A stretch of 64,000 nt of DNA from an uncultured Haliea sp. (GCA_913061145.1 CAJXUQ010000012.1:47532-111531); one strand, 5' to 3'; shown: positions 29,768 through 39,610, counted from the first letter of the stretch. Notes: generated from the sequence alone by a model not told the origin. Made by a program: numbers and translations.

Positions 29768-29911
29768 GCGGGGCTCCATTATCGCCTGTGTAAAGGCGCT
29801 GACCGTAGCATATCCGGGCCTGGGACTGAATTGCCCGACACGGATTGCGGCCGCCTTGCACCGCCGCAGACCGCCCCGCAAAGACGCCCCCAGGCTGACC
29901 GCTGGATCAGC

Positions 29912-30487
29912 CTAGGGCAATTCACTCACCCGCTGCCGCGCATAGCGCTGGGCCGTCATTTCTGTGTGCCAGACATCAAAACGCCCGGAGTCCAGATCGT
30001 CGTAGGCCTGGATAATGGAGTCGTTCACCTCCGGGTAGGCCACCTGCCCCCAGGGGCATTCATCCCGTGAAAAAAAACCTGCCGCGAGCGACTCCGGGCC
30101 CGGATTCAGCGATTCATCGGTGACGCGCGCCCGGAACGCCACGTAGACCTGATTGATAAAAGTGATCGTGCCCATCATGTAAAACGTCAGCGCGGAGGCC
30201 GGCAACACAACACCCGACTCCTCGCGCAGCTCACGGGCGGCACCCTCGGCCAGCGTCTCGTCCTGTTCGAGAAAGCCCCCGGGGATGGCCCACGCCCCGA
30301 CTTTCGGTGGCAGTGCCCGCTGCACCCAGAGCAGACGCTTGCCACAGGCAACGAAGGTCGTGACCACGATCATGGGGTGATCGTAGTGTAACCGCGCGCA
30401 GGCGGTGCAGCGCCAGTGGTTGCGCAACTCGCCACCAACCATGTGCTGCTCCAGCGTTGCGCCACAATGAGGGCAATAACGGGTCAT
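29912..30487 (-). CDS. NUDIX hydrolase with N-terminal zinc ribbon
   Basis: The 191-residue protein begins with a zinc-ribbon-like CPHCG and CTAC pair, then a Nudix domain. The catalytic box reads GGFLEQDETLAEGAARELRE with ESGV following, matching GX5EX7REUXEEXGU. This layout is shared with NudC/NADH-pyrophosphatase-like and ADP-ribose-type enzymes. The substrate is not certain. It is divergent from cinA. Confidence 0.88.
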   Translation of the reverse strand: MTRYCPHCGATLEQHMVGGELRNHWRCTACARLHYDHPMIVVTTFVACGKRLLWVQRALPPKVGAWAIPGGFLEQDETLAEGAARELREESGVVLPASALTFYMMGTITFINQVYVAFRARVTDESLNPGPESLAAGFFSRDECPWGQVAYPEVNDSIIQAYDDLDSGRFDVWHTEMTAQRYARQRVSELP

Positions 30488-30604
30488 CGGCGCAGTGCCC
30501 TGTACGGGCGGAAGTCTCCTGCCGGGTCAAGGAAAACGCAAAAATAGCACTTTGCCTCGACAAAAGCATCGGCACTACACTGTGCGCCTTTCCCTGTGAG
30601 GAGT

Positions 30605-31894
30605 ATGGCCGTGCATCGCGACCCCCAGGTGCAGCTTTTGCTCACCGGCAACGAAATCATGAGTGGCGATACCGTCGACTCCAACTCGGCAATGATCGCC
30701 CAACGTCTGGCAGAAATCGGGCTTGGCATCTATCGCAAGGTCACGGTCGGTGACGACCGGGCGCTGCTCTGCCGCGAGCTCAGGGCGATGGCCGACAGCG
30801 CGGATGTCCTGATCGTCAATGGCGGCCTCGGACCGACGGTGGATGACCTGACAGCCCTGGTCCTCGCCGAGGCGGCCGGGGTGCCGCTGCAGGAGCATCC
30901 GCAGGCAGTCGCGCACCTGGAGGCCTGGTGTGCCCAGCGCAACATCCCGCTGGATGCCGCCAACCGCAAGCAGGCACAGCTGCCCGCCGGATCCCGCATC
31001 CTCGACAACGCCGTGGGTAGCGCGGTGGGCTTCGAACTGATGCTGGGCGACTGTCGGGTGATGTGCACCCCCGGGGTGCCCGGCGAACTGCGACGCATGC
31101 TCGAGCAGATCGTTGCGGACCTCGCGGCGTCACTGGATCGCCCCGCGCAGCGCCATATCCTGCGCCTGCAAACCTTCGGACTGGGCGAATCCAATGCGCA
31201 GCAGCTGATCAACGACGCCATCCCGGACTGGCCGTCGGCAGTAGAGCTGGGCTTTCGCGCCGGTGCGCCGCAAATGGAAATCAAGCTGTCTGTTGCCGAT
31301 GCCGCCGACCTGCCCTTGCGGGCGGAGTGCGAGCAGCGGCTGCGCGCACTGGTCGGCGACCACATCATCGGCGAGGGCGATACGCGGCTCGCCGCCCGCG
31401 TACTGGAGCTGCTCTCCGCCCGGGGGGCGACGGTCACCACGGCGGAGTCCTGCACCGGCGGGCTGATCGCCAGCGAGTTGACGCGCATACCCGGCTCATC
31501 CCAGGCCTTCCACGCCGGCTTTGTGACCTACGCCAACGACATCAAGGCAAGTGTGCTGGGCGTTCACAAGGAGACCCTGGAAGCCCACGGCGCGGTGAGC
31601 GAGCCCGTCGTGCGGGAAATGGCCCTGGGGGCCATGGAGCGCGCCAGCGCCGACTACGCCATTGCCGTCTCGGGGATCGCCGGCCCGGAGGGCGGCACCG
31701 CAGACAAGCCGGTGGGCACGGTGTGGCTGGCCTGGGGCAGCGCGCAGGACTTGCGCACCCGGTGCCTCGTCTGGCCGGTGGAACGCACCCTGTTCCAGAC
31801 CATGATCGCCGCGGCCGGTCTCGATATGCTGCGCCGGCAACTCCTCGGCCTCGAAAGCGAGCCGCGTTACTTTGCACAGCGCCGCGCGCGCTGA
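30605..31894 (+). CDS. cinA: CinA family nicotinamide-nucleotide amidohydrolase
   Basis: I choose the ATG at 30605 because the GTG start in the track is itself part of the GTGAGGAG ribosome-binding site. The 429-residue protein has an N-terminal molybdopterin-binding-like CinA domain (LLLTGNEIMSGDTVDSNS, VNGGLGPTVDDLT). The C-terminal PncC amidase domain carries TTAESCTGGLIASEL and AVSGIAGPEGGTADKPVGTV. PncC recycles NMN to nicotinate mononucleotide; the N-terminal domain may hydrolyse ADP-ribose. Confidence 0.92.
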   Translation: MAVHRDPQVQLLLTGNEIMSGDTVDSNSAMIAQRLAEIGLGIYRKVTVGDDRALLCRELRAMADSADVLIVNGGLGPTVDDLTALVLAEAAGVPLQEHPQAVAHLEAWCAQRNIPLDAANRKQAQLPAGSRILDNAVGSAVGFELMLGDCRVMCTPGVPGELRRMLEQIVADLAASLDRPAQRHILRLQTFGLGESNAQQLINDAIPDWPSAVELGFRAGAPQMEIKLSVADAADLPLRAECEQRLRALVGDHIIGEGDTRLAARVLELLSARGATVTTAESCTGGLIASELTRIPGSSQAFHAGFVTYANDIKASVLGVHKETLEAHGAVSEPVVREMALGAMERASADYAIAVSGIAGPEGGTADKPVGTVWLAWGSAQDLRTRCLVWPVERTLFQTMIAAAGLDMLRRQLLGLESEPRYFAQRRAR

Positions 31895-32350
31895 TTACTC
31901 CGTGGCGGGTTGGGTCACCGGTGCCCGGTGCCAGACGAGAGTGTGGTAACGCACGGTGCCCGCCGCTTCATCCTTGCCAGTCAGCACCAGGGTCTGGCCA
32001 TCCAGCTCTGCGTGGCGCAGTTGCTCGGTCCCCGGGAAATTCGGGTTGAGGCTCTGCGTGACATAGTGCACCACGCTGCCCCTGATCACCCGATAGCGCC
32101 CCGCGTAGTGGAAATAGCTGCTGTACGCGGCGGCGCGCTCGGCATCAGGCACCTTGCGCGGGCTGGCGTCCTCTGGCAGCCGCGCGCGGTCGCGGCGGCT
32201 GATGGAGGCGCTCATCCAGCCGTCTTCGGTGTACACCAGAAGCCCGAGCGGGTCCTCGCCAAAGGGGCTGCTGAAATCGTCCCGCCCCTCGTAACCGATG
32301 GACCACGACTCCAGCTGCCACGCTCCAACCAGTTGCTGCTGTTCAACCAT
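31895..32350 (-). CDS. lipocalin-like domain protein
   Basis: This 151-residue soluble protein matches the lipocalin_5 pattern: LVGAWQLESWSI at the N-terminus, LGLLVYTEDGWMSASISRRDR in the middle, and a later YSSYFHYAGRYRVIRGSVVHYV. No signal peptide is seen. The ligand and role are unknown. It is convergent with cinA (adjoining stops) and just upstream of pdxH's 3' end on the same strand. Confidence 0.75.
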   Translation of the reverse strand: MVEQQQLVGAWQLESWSIGYEGRDDFSSPFGEDPLGLLVYTEDGWMSASISRRDRARLPEDASPRKVPDAERAAAYSSYFHYAGRYRVIRGSVVHYVTQSLNPNFPGTEQLRHAELDGQTLVLTGKDEAAGTVRYHTLVWHRAPVTQPATE

Positions 32351-32386
32351 CGCTCTGCTCTACTCCTCGCTCAGTTTGCTGTCTGT

Positions 32387-33022
32387 TCAGGGCTGCAGGC
32401 GCTCGATGCGCCAGCCATCACCATCACGATAATACCGGAAACGGTCGTGCAGGCGGTGCGCGCCGCCCTGCCAGAATTCGATGCGCTGCGGCACCACGCG
32501 GTATCCACCCCAGAAATCCGGCACCGGAATATCGCCCTCCGCAAATTTACGCCGCAGCGCGTTCATTTGCGACTCCAGGACAGCGCGAGCGGATATGGGG
32601 CGGCTCTGGCGCGAGGCCAGTGCTGCGAGCTGGCTTTCACGCGGCCGGCTGAGAAAATAGCGCGCCGACTCCAGTGCCGAGAGGCGCTCCGCCCGCCCGG
32701 CTACGATGACCTGACGCTCGAGCATATTCCAGGGGAACAGCAGTGACACCTGCGGCTCACGACTGATGTCGGCCGCTTTTGCGCTGCTGTAGTTGGTGTA
32801 GAACACGAAGCCGCGGGTGGAGACACCCTTGAGCAGGACTATCCGCTGCCAGGGTCCACCGTGCTCGTCGACGGTGGCCAGCACCATGGCGGTAGGGTCA
32901 GCGATGTTGCCCGCCACCGCCTGCTGCAGCCAGGTTTCAAACTGGGCAATCGGGCAGGACGCTAGCATCTCGCGCCTGAGACCACCGGCCAGATACTCGC
33001 GCCGGAATTCTTCGTAGTTCAC
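32387..33022 (-). CDS. pdxH: pyridoxamine 5'-phosphate oxidase
   Basis: PdxH oxidises pyridoxamine or pyridoxine phosphate to PLP using FMN. The 211-residue protein has [19 protein letters not shown], the [19 protein letters not shown] stretch and the C-terminal [18 protein letters not shown] signature that binds substrate. Length is normal. A small unknown gene lies 27 bases upstream on the same strand. Confidence 0.95.
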   Translation of the reverse strand: MNYEEFRREYLAGGLRREMLASCPIAQFETWLQQAVAGNIADPTAMVLATVDEHGGPWQRIVLLKGVSTRGFVFYTNYSSAKAADISREPQVSLLFPWNMLERQVIVAGRAERLSALESARYFLSRPRESQLAALASRQSRPISARAVLESQMNALRRKFAEGDIPVPDFWGGYRVVPQRIEFWQGGAHRLHDRFRYYRDGDGWRIERLQP

Positions 33023-33049
33023 ACTGTGCTTCCCGTAGCCAAGGCTTGA

Positions 33050-33355
33050 TTATAGAGCATCGGAGGTACTCGGCACGACCGGCGCGCGCTGCTGCATGGC
33101 GGGTATCTGCGGAAACGGAAACAGCCGCTGCCAGTGCGCACCAAAATCCTCTGCAGGCGAACGACAGAACACGGCAAAGTAGCGGTCGGTCAACACAGCC
33201 TCCAGTTCCGCCTGGCTCGCGATCTCCAACAGGGCCGCGGCTTCCAGCAAGCCCTCAAGTCGCAGGCGCTGCGCCGGCGGCGCGTCGAAACCCTCAGCCA
33301 GCTGCGCGAAAAGCGCATCGAGACGCAATTCGATTTCCCTGAGCAGCGTATTCAC
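33050..33355 (-). CDS. small protein of unknown function upstream of pdxH
   Basis: The 101-residue protein begins MNTLLREIELRLDALFAQL and is rich in leucine and alanine, suggesting two long helices. A less regular C-terminus follows (FPFPQIPAMQQRAPVVPS). I do not recognise a family. Its ATG is the only good start, it is on the pdxH strand with a short gap, and codon use matches its neighbours. Confidence 0.6.
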   Translation of the reverse strand: MNTLLREIELRLDALFAQLAEGFDAPPAQRLRLEGLLEAAALLEIASQAELEAVLTDRYFAVFCRSPAEDFGAHWQRLFPFPQIPAMQQRAPVVPSTSDAL

Positions 33356-33449
33356 TACGATCCCTCGTTAGCAGTGCAACAGGCTGTGAGTATGCGTTGC
33401 CAGCCAAAACAGTTAAAGTGCGGCCCTTCAGCGTCGGAGACCCACACTC

Positions 33450-35189
33450 ATGAAACTGACCCGCTACCTGATCATCCTGCTCGGTATCTGCCTGTTGCCG
33501 GCCTCCTTCGCCCGGGCGCAGGGAACCGCTGCGGAGACACCGATCATCGACTTCGGCAGCCGTTTTCTGCCCACGGTGGCGCGTCAGGGCATGGTCGTCG
33601 GCCCGGAACGGCTCGCCGCCGAGATCGGTCTGGACATGCTGCGCCGCGGGGGCAATGCCGTAGACGCGGCGGTCGCCACGGGTTTTGCCCTGGCCGTGAG
33701 CTATCCCCGCGCGGGCAATCTGGGGGGCGGCGGTTTCATGCTGGTTCACCTTGTCGAAGACAACCGGCAAACCCTGATCGACTACCGCGAAACAGCACCG
33801 GCCGCCGCCACGCGTGACCTGTTCCTGAACGACGAGGGCGAGGTCGACCAGCAACGTGCCTATTTCAGCCAAAAATCTGCCGGTGTTCCCGGCACTGTCG
33901 CCGGCCTGGTGCTGGCGCAGGAGCGTTACGGCACGCTGTCTCTGCCCGAAGTCATGGCACCGGCGATCGCCCTGGCCCGCGACGGCTTCGAGATATCTTT
34001 CGCCCTCAACCAGGAGATTGCCGCGCGCGCCGAGCGCCTGGCGCTCAACGCCGAAGCACGCAGACTGTACCTGGACGCCGAGGGGCGTGCGCCCGAGGTC
34101 GGCACCACCTGGCAACAACCCGATCTGGCACAGACCCTGCAACGCATCGCGGAGCGGGGGCGCGACGGGTTTTACACGGGCGAGGTGGCAGAGCGCATCG
34201 TGGCGGAAATGCAGGCGGGGGATGGCCTGATCACCGCCGCCGATCTCGCCGGCTACCGGGCGGTCGAGCGCGAGCCCGTGCGCGGCCGGTTCCGCGACTT
34301 TGAGGTGATTTCCACACCGCCGCCCTCCTCCGGGGGTATCCATATCCTCCAGATCCTCAATATTCTGGAGGGCTATGACCTGCACGCCATGGGCCACAAC
34401 AGCGCCGCCTACATCCATCACCTCGCGGAGGCCATGAAACTGGCCTATGCCGACCGCAGCCGCTATCTGGCGGACCCCGATTTCGAGCCCGTGCCGGTAG
34501 CGGATCTGATCGACAAGGCCTATGCCGAGCGGCAACGTGCCCTGATCAAGCCGGGCCGGGCCACACCGTCCTCGGAGGTCGCTCCGGGCGAGGTACTGGT
34601 GGACGCCAGCCATGACACCACCCACTACACGGTCGCCGACCGCTTCGGCAATGTCGTGAGCAACACCTACACACTGAACTTCAGCTTCGGCTCCCACATC
34701 GCCGTGCCGGGTACCGGCATGCTGCTGAATAACGAAATGGCCGACTTCGCCGCCAACCCGGGACAGCCCAACCCCTTCGGACTGGTGGAGGGCGACGCCA
34801 ACAGCATCGAAGGCGGCAAGCGCCCGCTGTCGTCAATGAGCCCGACCATGGTGTTCCGCGACGGCAAGCCGTGGCTGGCAACCGGCAGCCCCGGGGGCAG
34901 CCTGATCATTACATCGGTACTGCAAACCATACTCAATGCCATGGCCTTTGACATGAATATCGCCACCGCGGCGGCCGAGCCCCGGGTTCATCACCAGTGG
35001 CTGCCGGACAAACTCGTCGTCGAACAGGGTATCAGCCCGGATACCCTGGACCTGCTGCGCGCCCTGGGCCACAACGTGGATGTCGCCGGGCGCACCCTCG
35101 GCCGCACGCAGTCGATCATGCTGGAGCGGGGCTACCTGCTGGGTGCGACCGACACGCGCAGGCCGGGCGGACACGTCGCCGGCTACTGA
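33450..35189 (+). CDS. ggt: gamma-glutamyltransferase
   Basis: This periplasmic enzyme cleaves glutathione and other gamma-glutamyl compounds after self-processing into two chains. The 579-residue proenzyme has a signal peptide (LIILLGICLLPASFARA) and MVVGPERLAAEIGLDMLRRGGNAVDAAVA. The cleavage region is DTTHYTVADRFGNVVSNT, where the threonine begins the small subunit, and GGKRPLSSMSPTMVFRDG lies near residue 455. Its 3' end overlaps the convergent thioesterase gene by seven bases. Confidence 0.94.
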   Translation: MKLTRYLIILLGICLLPASFARAQGTAAETPIIDFGSRFLPTVARQGMVVGPERLAAEIGLDMLRRGGNAVDAAVATGFALAVSYPRAGNLGGGGFMLVHLVEDNRQTLIDYRETAPAAATRDLFLNDEGEVDQQRAYFSQKSAGVPGTVAGLVLAQERYGTLSLPEVMAPAIALARDGFEISFALNQEIAARAERLALNAEARRLYLDAEGRAPEVGTTWQQPDLAQTLQRIAERGRDGFYTGEVAERIVAEMQAGDGLITAADLAGYRAVEREPVRGRFRDFEVISTPPPSSGGIHILQILNILEGYDLHAMGHNSAAYIHHLAEAMKLAYADRSRYLADPDFEPVPVADLIDKAYAERQRALIKPGRATPSSEVAPGEVLVDASHDTTHYTVADRFGNVVSNTYTLNFSFGSHIAVPGTGMLLNNEMADFAANPGQPNPFGLVEGDANSIEGGKRPLSSMSPTMVFRDGKPWLATGSPGGSLIITSVLQTILNAMAFDMNIATAAAEPRVHHQWLPDKLVVEQGISPDTLDLLRALGHNVDVAGRTLGRTQSIMLERGYLLGATDTRRPGGHVAGY

Positions 35190-35995
35190 GGGCGAGGCAC
35201 CCGGACTTTGGCCGTCTGGCGACTGATGGCAACCAGCTTGCCGGTGCTGTCCCAGTACTCACCATCCTCTTCGACCACACCGTCTGTCAGGTGCCTGGAA
35301 AACAGGCGCGCCTGCAGCGGACCGGGCGCCGGTAGCCCGCGGAGCTGCACGGTGAGCTCCACGGTCGGCACCCAGCCCACCAGACCGATGACGTCGAACA
35401 CCGGTGGCGGGAAAGCGTCTGCGAACATCAGCAGGGAGATGGCGTCCGGCGCCGCACCATCCGCATGTTGCACCCAGCCGCGGAACTCGCCCGCCCCGCT
35501 CGGCGCGCCGCCGCGAAACACATCCGCCGCGTCCACCAGACGAATATCCACACGCTGCCTGAATTCAAGACTGCTGTCGCCGCCCGCCACGCTATCCTCC
35601 CAGGCCGGGAATCCGGGTCGCGGCTGGGCCGACCAACTGGGCCCCTGCAGGCGCTCGAAGGTGGTATAGGCCGCTGTCACCACCACTTTCAGCTCACCGT
35701 CCTGGTAGAGGCGAGCGCTGGCATGACTGGTATTGCCCCCGGTTCGCAACACCTCCACCTGTATCTCGACAGGGCCCAGCGCGGTGGGCGCCAGATAGAA
35801 CGCATTGACGGCCAGCGGATCTTTATGGGGCAGCGCCTCGCTCAGCGCCCGACCCGCGATGGCCAGCACATAGCCACCGTTGGGCACCGCACCAATACGC
35901 CAACCGGCGTACAACTCGGCACTCCAGAGGTTCTCGCCACGCCGCTCGACAGCGGTCTCACGGGCAAACTGACTGGGTTGAGGTGTGGTGGGCAT
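35183..35995 (-). CDS. acyl-CoA thioesterase family protein (TesB-like hotdog)
   Basis: The 270-residue protein looks like a double-hotdog thioesterase: the N-terminal half has GWRIGAVPNGGYVLAIAGRAL and NAFYLAPTALGPVEIQVEVL, followed by a second, weaker hotdog. Such proteins hydrolyse acyl-CoA thioesters; the chain length is unknown. It is divergent from the large operon starting at 36146. Confidence 0.8.
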   Translation of the reverse strand: MPTTPQPSQFARETAVERRGENLWSAELYAGWRIGAVPNGGYVLAIAGRALSEALPHKDPLAVNAFYLAPTALGPVEIQVEVLRTGGNTSHASARLYQDGELKVVVTAAYTTFERLQGPSWSAQPRPGFPAWEDSVAGGDSSLEFRQRVDIRLVDAADVFRGGAPSGAGEFRGWVQHADGAAPDAISLLMFADAFPPPVFDVIGLVGWVPTVELTVQLRGLPAPGPLQARLFSRHLTDGVVEEDGEYWDSTGKLVAISRQTAKVRVPRPQ

Positions 35996-36053
35996 GACAA
36001 CTCCGGCATCCGCTTCACTGGGGAATGCACCAAAACAGGCGCGGCCGCGTATT

Positions 36054-36083
36054 TTGAGTGGAGCAACGGGAAATGTATATACT
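36054..36083 (+). promoter_or_regulatory. sigma70-like promoter of the 13-gene envelope operon
   Basis: TTGAGT, then 18 bases, then TATACT (five of six -10 bases) with TG-rich sequence before it. Transcription would start near 36090, about 56 bases before the first ATG. No other comparable promoter is seen inside the operon, though I could not scan exhaustively. Confidence 0.5.
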
Positions 36084-36145
36084 TGGATGGCGCTTGCCGA
36101 CCCTGCAGGGACTTCGCAAGCGACTTCGCGATGGTGATCTGTGCC

Positions 36146-37366
36146 ATGAAAGGACTGTATCTTACGGCGCTCCTGATGGCAGGTGCGCTGGCAGCGAGCT
36201 CGGCTCTCGCAGACGCTCTACCGGCGACCGGCAATGCCGATGCCGCCGCTACCCGTGCGCTGGAGCAGCGCCGCGCACTGCAGGCGGCCATCACCGATCT
36301 GGAAAGCGAGTACGGCGCCTACAGCCCAGTGCTGCCCGAGCGCCTGCTGAGCCTCGGGCTCGCCCTGCAAGCCGAGGGGCGGCATGCGGAAGCAGCTGCC
36401 GTGTTCAAACGCGGCACCCACCTGGCCCGGGTCAGCACCGGCCTGTACAGCACGGACCAGCTGCCTCTGCTGGAGTCGGAAATCATCAGCCTGCAGGCGC
36501 TGGGAGACTACCGCGCTGTCGATGAGCGGCAGCGCTATCTCGACCGCGTGCAAAGCAAGGCTGAGCTGACGCCGGAACAGCGCGTGCGCGGCCTCCTGCA
36601 ACAGGGCGACTGGCAGCGGCAGGCCTTTCTGCTCAGTCTCGACGAAGAGCCCGGCCTGCGCCTGCTGCAGATGTGGGAGTACTATCGGCTCGCCCTGAGC
36701 GAGGTGCTCGAGCACCAGGGCGAAGCATCCCGCGACCTGCTGCGACCGCTGTACGGCATGCTGCAGGCACAGTACCTTATCGCCGGCTACCGCTGGGCAG
36801 AGGCCGCTGACGACTTTGGCAACGGGTTCAGCGGTAGCAGCACACGCCCGCTTGCCAACAGTTATCTGCGCGACAATTTCAGCAAGGGTCAGGCGGTACT
36901 CAAGGCCATTTACGACCTGGAGCGGCTGCACAGCGATACCGATCCCTCAGCGCCTGCCCGCGCACGCACCCTGATGGGCGACTGGCTGCTGTTCCATGGC
37001 GATCGGGAGGGCGCGATGGCTGAGTATGCTGAGGTTTTCGCGGAACTTGCCGACGATACCGCTGCCCAAGCCTTGCGCGCTGAGCTGTTTGGCGAACCCG
37101 TACCCTTGCCGGCACTGGAAGGAATCGATGTGCATGGGCCTCTCGCTGTTGAAGGCGATGGGGATATACTGCTAGGGCTTGCCGTGGCGGCTGACGGCAA
37201 GGTATCCAACCTTGAGCGGCTGGATGATTCCGGCGAAGCGAACGGACTGGCCAATCGGCTCATGCGGGCGCTGCGCAAAACGCCGTTCCGTCCACGATTT
37301 GATCTCGCTTCCGGCACCCCGGTAGCAACCGACAACCTGGTTATGGCCTATGACAGTAAACGCTGA
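36146..37366 (+). CDS. exported TPR protein with TonB-C-like tail, first gene of envelope operon
   Basis: I start at 36146 (MKGLYLTALLMAGALAASSALA), a clean signal peptide; the 633-residue ORF in the track runs through the promoter region. The 406-residue product has helical TPR-like repeats (LLSLGLALQAEGRHAEAAAVF, ALGDYRAVDERQRYLDRVQ). Its C-terminal domain of about 90 residues resembles a TonB C-terminal fold (LGLAVAADGKVSNLERL, ALRKTPFRPRFDLASGTPV). TonB-like tails usually contact outer-membrane partners. It overlaps the next gene by 17 bases. Function unknown. Confidence 0.75.
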   Translation: MKGLYLTALLMAGALAASSALADALPATGNADAAATRALEQRRALQAAITDLESEYGAYSPVLPERLLSLGLALQAEGRHAEAAAVFKRGTHLARVSTGLYSTDQLPLLESEIISLQALGDYRAVDERQRYLDRVQSKAELTPEQRVRGLLQQGDWQRQAFLLSLDEEPGLRLLQMWEYYRLALSEVLEHQGEASRDLLRPLYGMLQAQYLIAGYRWAEAADDFGNGFSGSSTRPLANSYLRDNFSKGQAVLKAIYDLERLHSDTDPSAPARARTLMGDWLLFHGDREGAMAEYAEVFAELADDTAAQALRAELFGEPVPLPALEGIDVHGPLAVEGDGDILLGLAVAADGKVSNLERLDDSGEANGLANRLMRALRKTPFRPRFDLASGTPVATDNLVMAYDSKR

Positions 37367-38387
37367 GACATCGATTGCACTGACCCTGTTGCGCAGCGCA
37401 GGCTGCGCAGCGCTGTGCCTGGTGCTGGCGGGCTGCCCCAGCGCCAGCAATCCCACACAGCCTTCCTCGACACCCAGCACACCGCCATCCTCCTCCAGTA
37501 GCGGCAGCCAAAGCGCTCCCGCGACTGGTAGCAGCTCGTCGATGCCCTCTACCTCCAACGACGAAGCCGCCAGCACTGACGGCGCCGGCGCGCCGGAAGC
37601 GGGTACCCAGGGCACTACGCTGGAAGATGGCACAGGGCGCGCATCATCCCCCCCGGGTTCTGAGGCGGATGGCAGCGAAACAGGGGGCGCCCCAGAGGCG
37701 GGTAACGGGCAGGTCGCAGGAGAGCCAGGTTTCGAGACAGGTACCGGCGGTGATGTGTTGCCTGACATGCGCGATACGCCGACCCTTGATCCCGGCACTC
37801 TGGCCGCGCTTGAGGCGGCCATGGAAGCGGCCGCCGCGAGCGGCAACGGGGCGGGCAACGAGCGTGGCGAGGACAGCGGCTCGACGCCGGGTAGTACTTC
37901 CGGACAGTGGCCCGCTGACACTGCGGGCGCGGGCGACACCAGCACGACCGCCGGACCGCTCACGCCGGCCGAGCAGGTGGCCATCCTGGATGCCCGGCTG
38001 GAGGCGGGCACCGGGGAGTTCGACACCATGATTCTCGAGGAGCAGGCCCGCCAGCGCAGTGCGCGTCGTGCCAGCAGCAACGACGCGAGCACGGACGCCG
38101 CCAGCGAGGACGCCGCCAGCGGCGCAGCGCCCGGGGGCCTTGAAGGCCCTTACGGCGAGGAGATCACAGTTGCCGGCGCGGGCGGCGGCCAGGGCAGCGT
38201 AAACACCCCGGGACGCTCAGGGCCGGTGAATCCGGCACGCTATCCGCCGCCCGACGACATACCCAACGGCAATGACGACGACGTGGTTGCTCGGCAGCTG
38301 CGCGAGGCCGCCATGCGCGAGCCCGACCCCGCCGTCCGCGAGAAGCTCTGGGAAGAATACCGAAAATACAAGGGAATCACTCCATGA
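37350..38387 (+). CDS. low-complexity Ser/Gly/Thr-rich lipoprotein
   Basis: The 345-residue product has a lipoprotein signal (CAALCLVLAGC) followed by about 250 residues rich in Ser, Gly, Thr, Ala, Pro, Glu and Asp, surely disordered. The end is less simple: PARYPPPDDIPNGNDDD and then a helix AAMREPDPAVREKLWEEYRK, which looks like a short docking segment. It overlaps the gene before it by 17 bases and the one after by four. No known family is recognised. It may be a flexible outer-membrane-anchored tether. Confidence 0.7.
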   Translation: MTVNAETSIALTLLRSAGCAALCLVLAGCPSASNPTQPSSTPSTPPSSSSSGSQSAPATGSSSSMPSTSNDEAASTDGAGAPEAGTQGTTLEDGTGRASSPPGSEADGSETGGAPEAGNGQVAGEPGFETGTGGDVLPDMRDTPTLDPGTLAALEAAMEAAAASGNGAGNERGEDSGSTPGSTSGQWPADTAGAGDTSTTAGPLTPAEQVAILDARLEAGTGEFDTMILEEQARQRSARRASSNDASTDAASEDAASGAAPGGLEGPYGEEITVAGAGGGQGSVNTPGRSGPVNPARYPPPDDIPNGNDDDVVARQLREAAMREPDPAVREKLWEEYRKYKGITP

Positions 38388-39577
38388 CTACCGCCCGGCT
38401 GGCGCTTGTCTTGCTGCTTTTGGTCAGCCTGACCGCCTGCGTCAACCAGACCGTTAAAACCGCCTCCGTGCCCTCCCTGGAGCGGCCGGCACAGGCGGCG
38501 CCTGAAAGCGCGCTGCTGGACGTGGGTGTACTGGTCTTCGACCCGGGCCTCGACGACTACGATGAAGACCAGCAGGTCTACCCCGAAGTGCGCAAGGCCG
38601 AAGCCCGATTCATGCCGCGTCTGCTGGCGGAGGCCATGCAGAACAGCGGGGCCTGGGGCGCTGTGCGCGTCGTCCCCTCCGACCGACAGGCCGTTGATCT
38701 GCTGGTGCGCGGGCGCATCGTGGCATCGGATGGGGAAACCCTGGAACTGCATATCACCGCAAACGATGCCCGCGGCGCAGAGTGGCTGGACAAGCGCTAC
38801 AAGGCAAACGCAAGCAAGTATGCCTATGCGCCCTCCACCCGCAACAGCTACGACCCCTTCCAGGCGATCTATCACATGATCGCCAACGACCTGATGCGGT
38901 ATCAGGAGTCACTGACCCTGGCCCAGCGCGAGGACATCCGCCTGGTCACTGAACTGCAGTTTGCCCGCAGCTTCTCGCCCGAGGCGTTCGATGGCTACCT
39001 CAAGGAAAACCGCAAGGGTGTGATGGAGGTGAGACGCCTGCCGGCCGAGGGCGACCCGATGCTGGAGCGCATTCGCAGCATTCGCGAGCGCGACCAGCTG
39101 TTTGTCGACACACTGCAGGAACACTACGGTCACTTCAGTGGCGAAATGCAGGTGCCCTACCAGGAATGGCGCAAGATGAGTTATGAAGAGGCCATCGCGC
39201 TGCAGGAGCTGCAGGCCGAGAGCCGTCGCAACCTGATTGCCGGTGGCGCGGCGATCCTGGCCGGCATCTACGCCGCGGGCAGCAGCGATCGCTCCAGCCG
39301 TGCGGCAGGCAATGTGGCCATCATCGGTGGCGGTTACCTGCTCAAAAGCGGCCTCGAGAAACGCGCCGAAGCGCAGATTCACGTGGCCGCACTGGAAGAA
39401 CTCGGCATGTCACTGGAGGCGGAAATCACCCCGCAGGTCATCGAACTGGAGGACCGCACGGTGATGCTCAGCGGCAATGTTGAGGAACAATACGCCCAGT
39501 GGCGCGAGCTGCTGGCCGATATCTACCAGGCTGAGGTCGGCCTGCTGGAAGCCACGCCATCGACCAGCAACCCCTGA
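38384..39577 (+). CDS. lipoprotein of unknown family
   Basis: The 397-residue product has a lipobox (LVSLTAC), then an alpha/beta region (DVGVLVFDPGLDDYDEDQQV, VDLLVRGRIVASDGETLEL) that resembles lipoproteins assembling ring or secretin structures. A helical middle follows, then a glycine-rich hydrophobic stretch (LIAGGAAILAGIYAAGSSDR) and a C-terminal helix. Its ATG overlaps the previous stop (ATGA). I do not recognise a named family. It is probably attached to the outer membrane as part of the envelope system. Confidence 0.7.
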   Translation: MTTARLALVLLLLVSLTACVNQTVKTASVPSLERPAQAAPESALLDVGVLVFDPGLDDYDEDQQVYPEVRKAEARFMPRLLAEAMQNSGAWGAVRVVPSDRQAVDLLVRGRIVASDGETLELHITANDARGAEWLDKRYKANASKYAYAPSTRNSYDPFQAIYHMIANDLMRYQESLTLAQREDIRLVTELQFARSFSPEAFDGYLKENRKGVMEVRRLPAEGDPMLERIRSIRERDQLFVDTLQEHYGHFSGEMQVPYQEWRKMSYEEAIALQELQAESRRNLIAGGAAILAGIYAAGSSDRSSRAAGNVAIIGGGYLLKSGLEKRAEAQIHVAALEELGMSLEAEITPQVIELEDRTVMLSGNVEEQYAQWRELLADIYQAEVGLLEATPSTSNP

Positions 39578-39610
39578 TTCGGGGACAGCCGACACAAGGC
39601 CAGACTCTGC

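Noticed and set aside
33294-34697. 467-residue minus-strand ORF
   Set aside because: Antisense to ggt, which has all family motifs.
35465-36145. N-terminal extension of the first envelope-operon gene
   Set aside because: It runs antisense through the thioesterase gene and across the promoter; the signal peptide at 36146 marks the true start.
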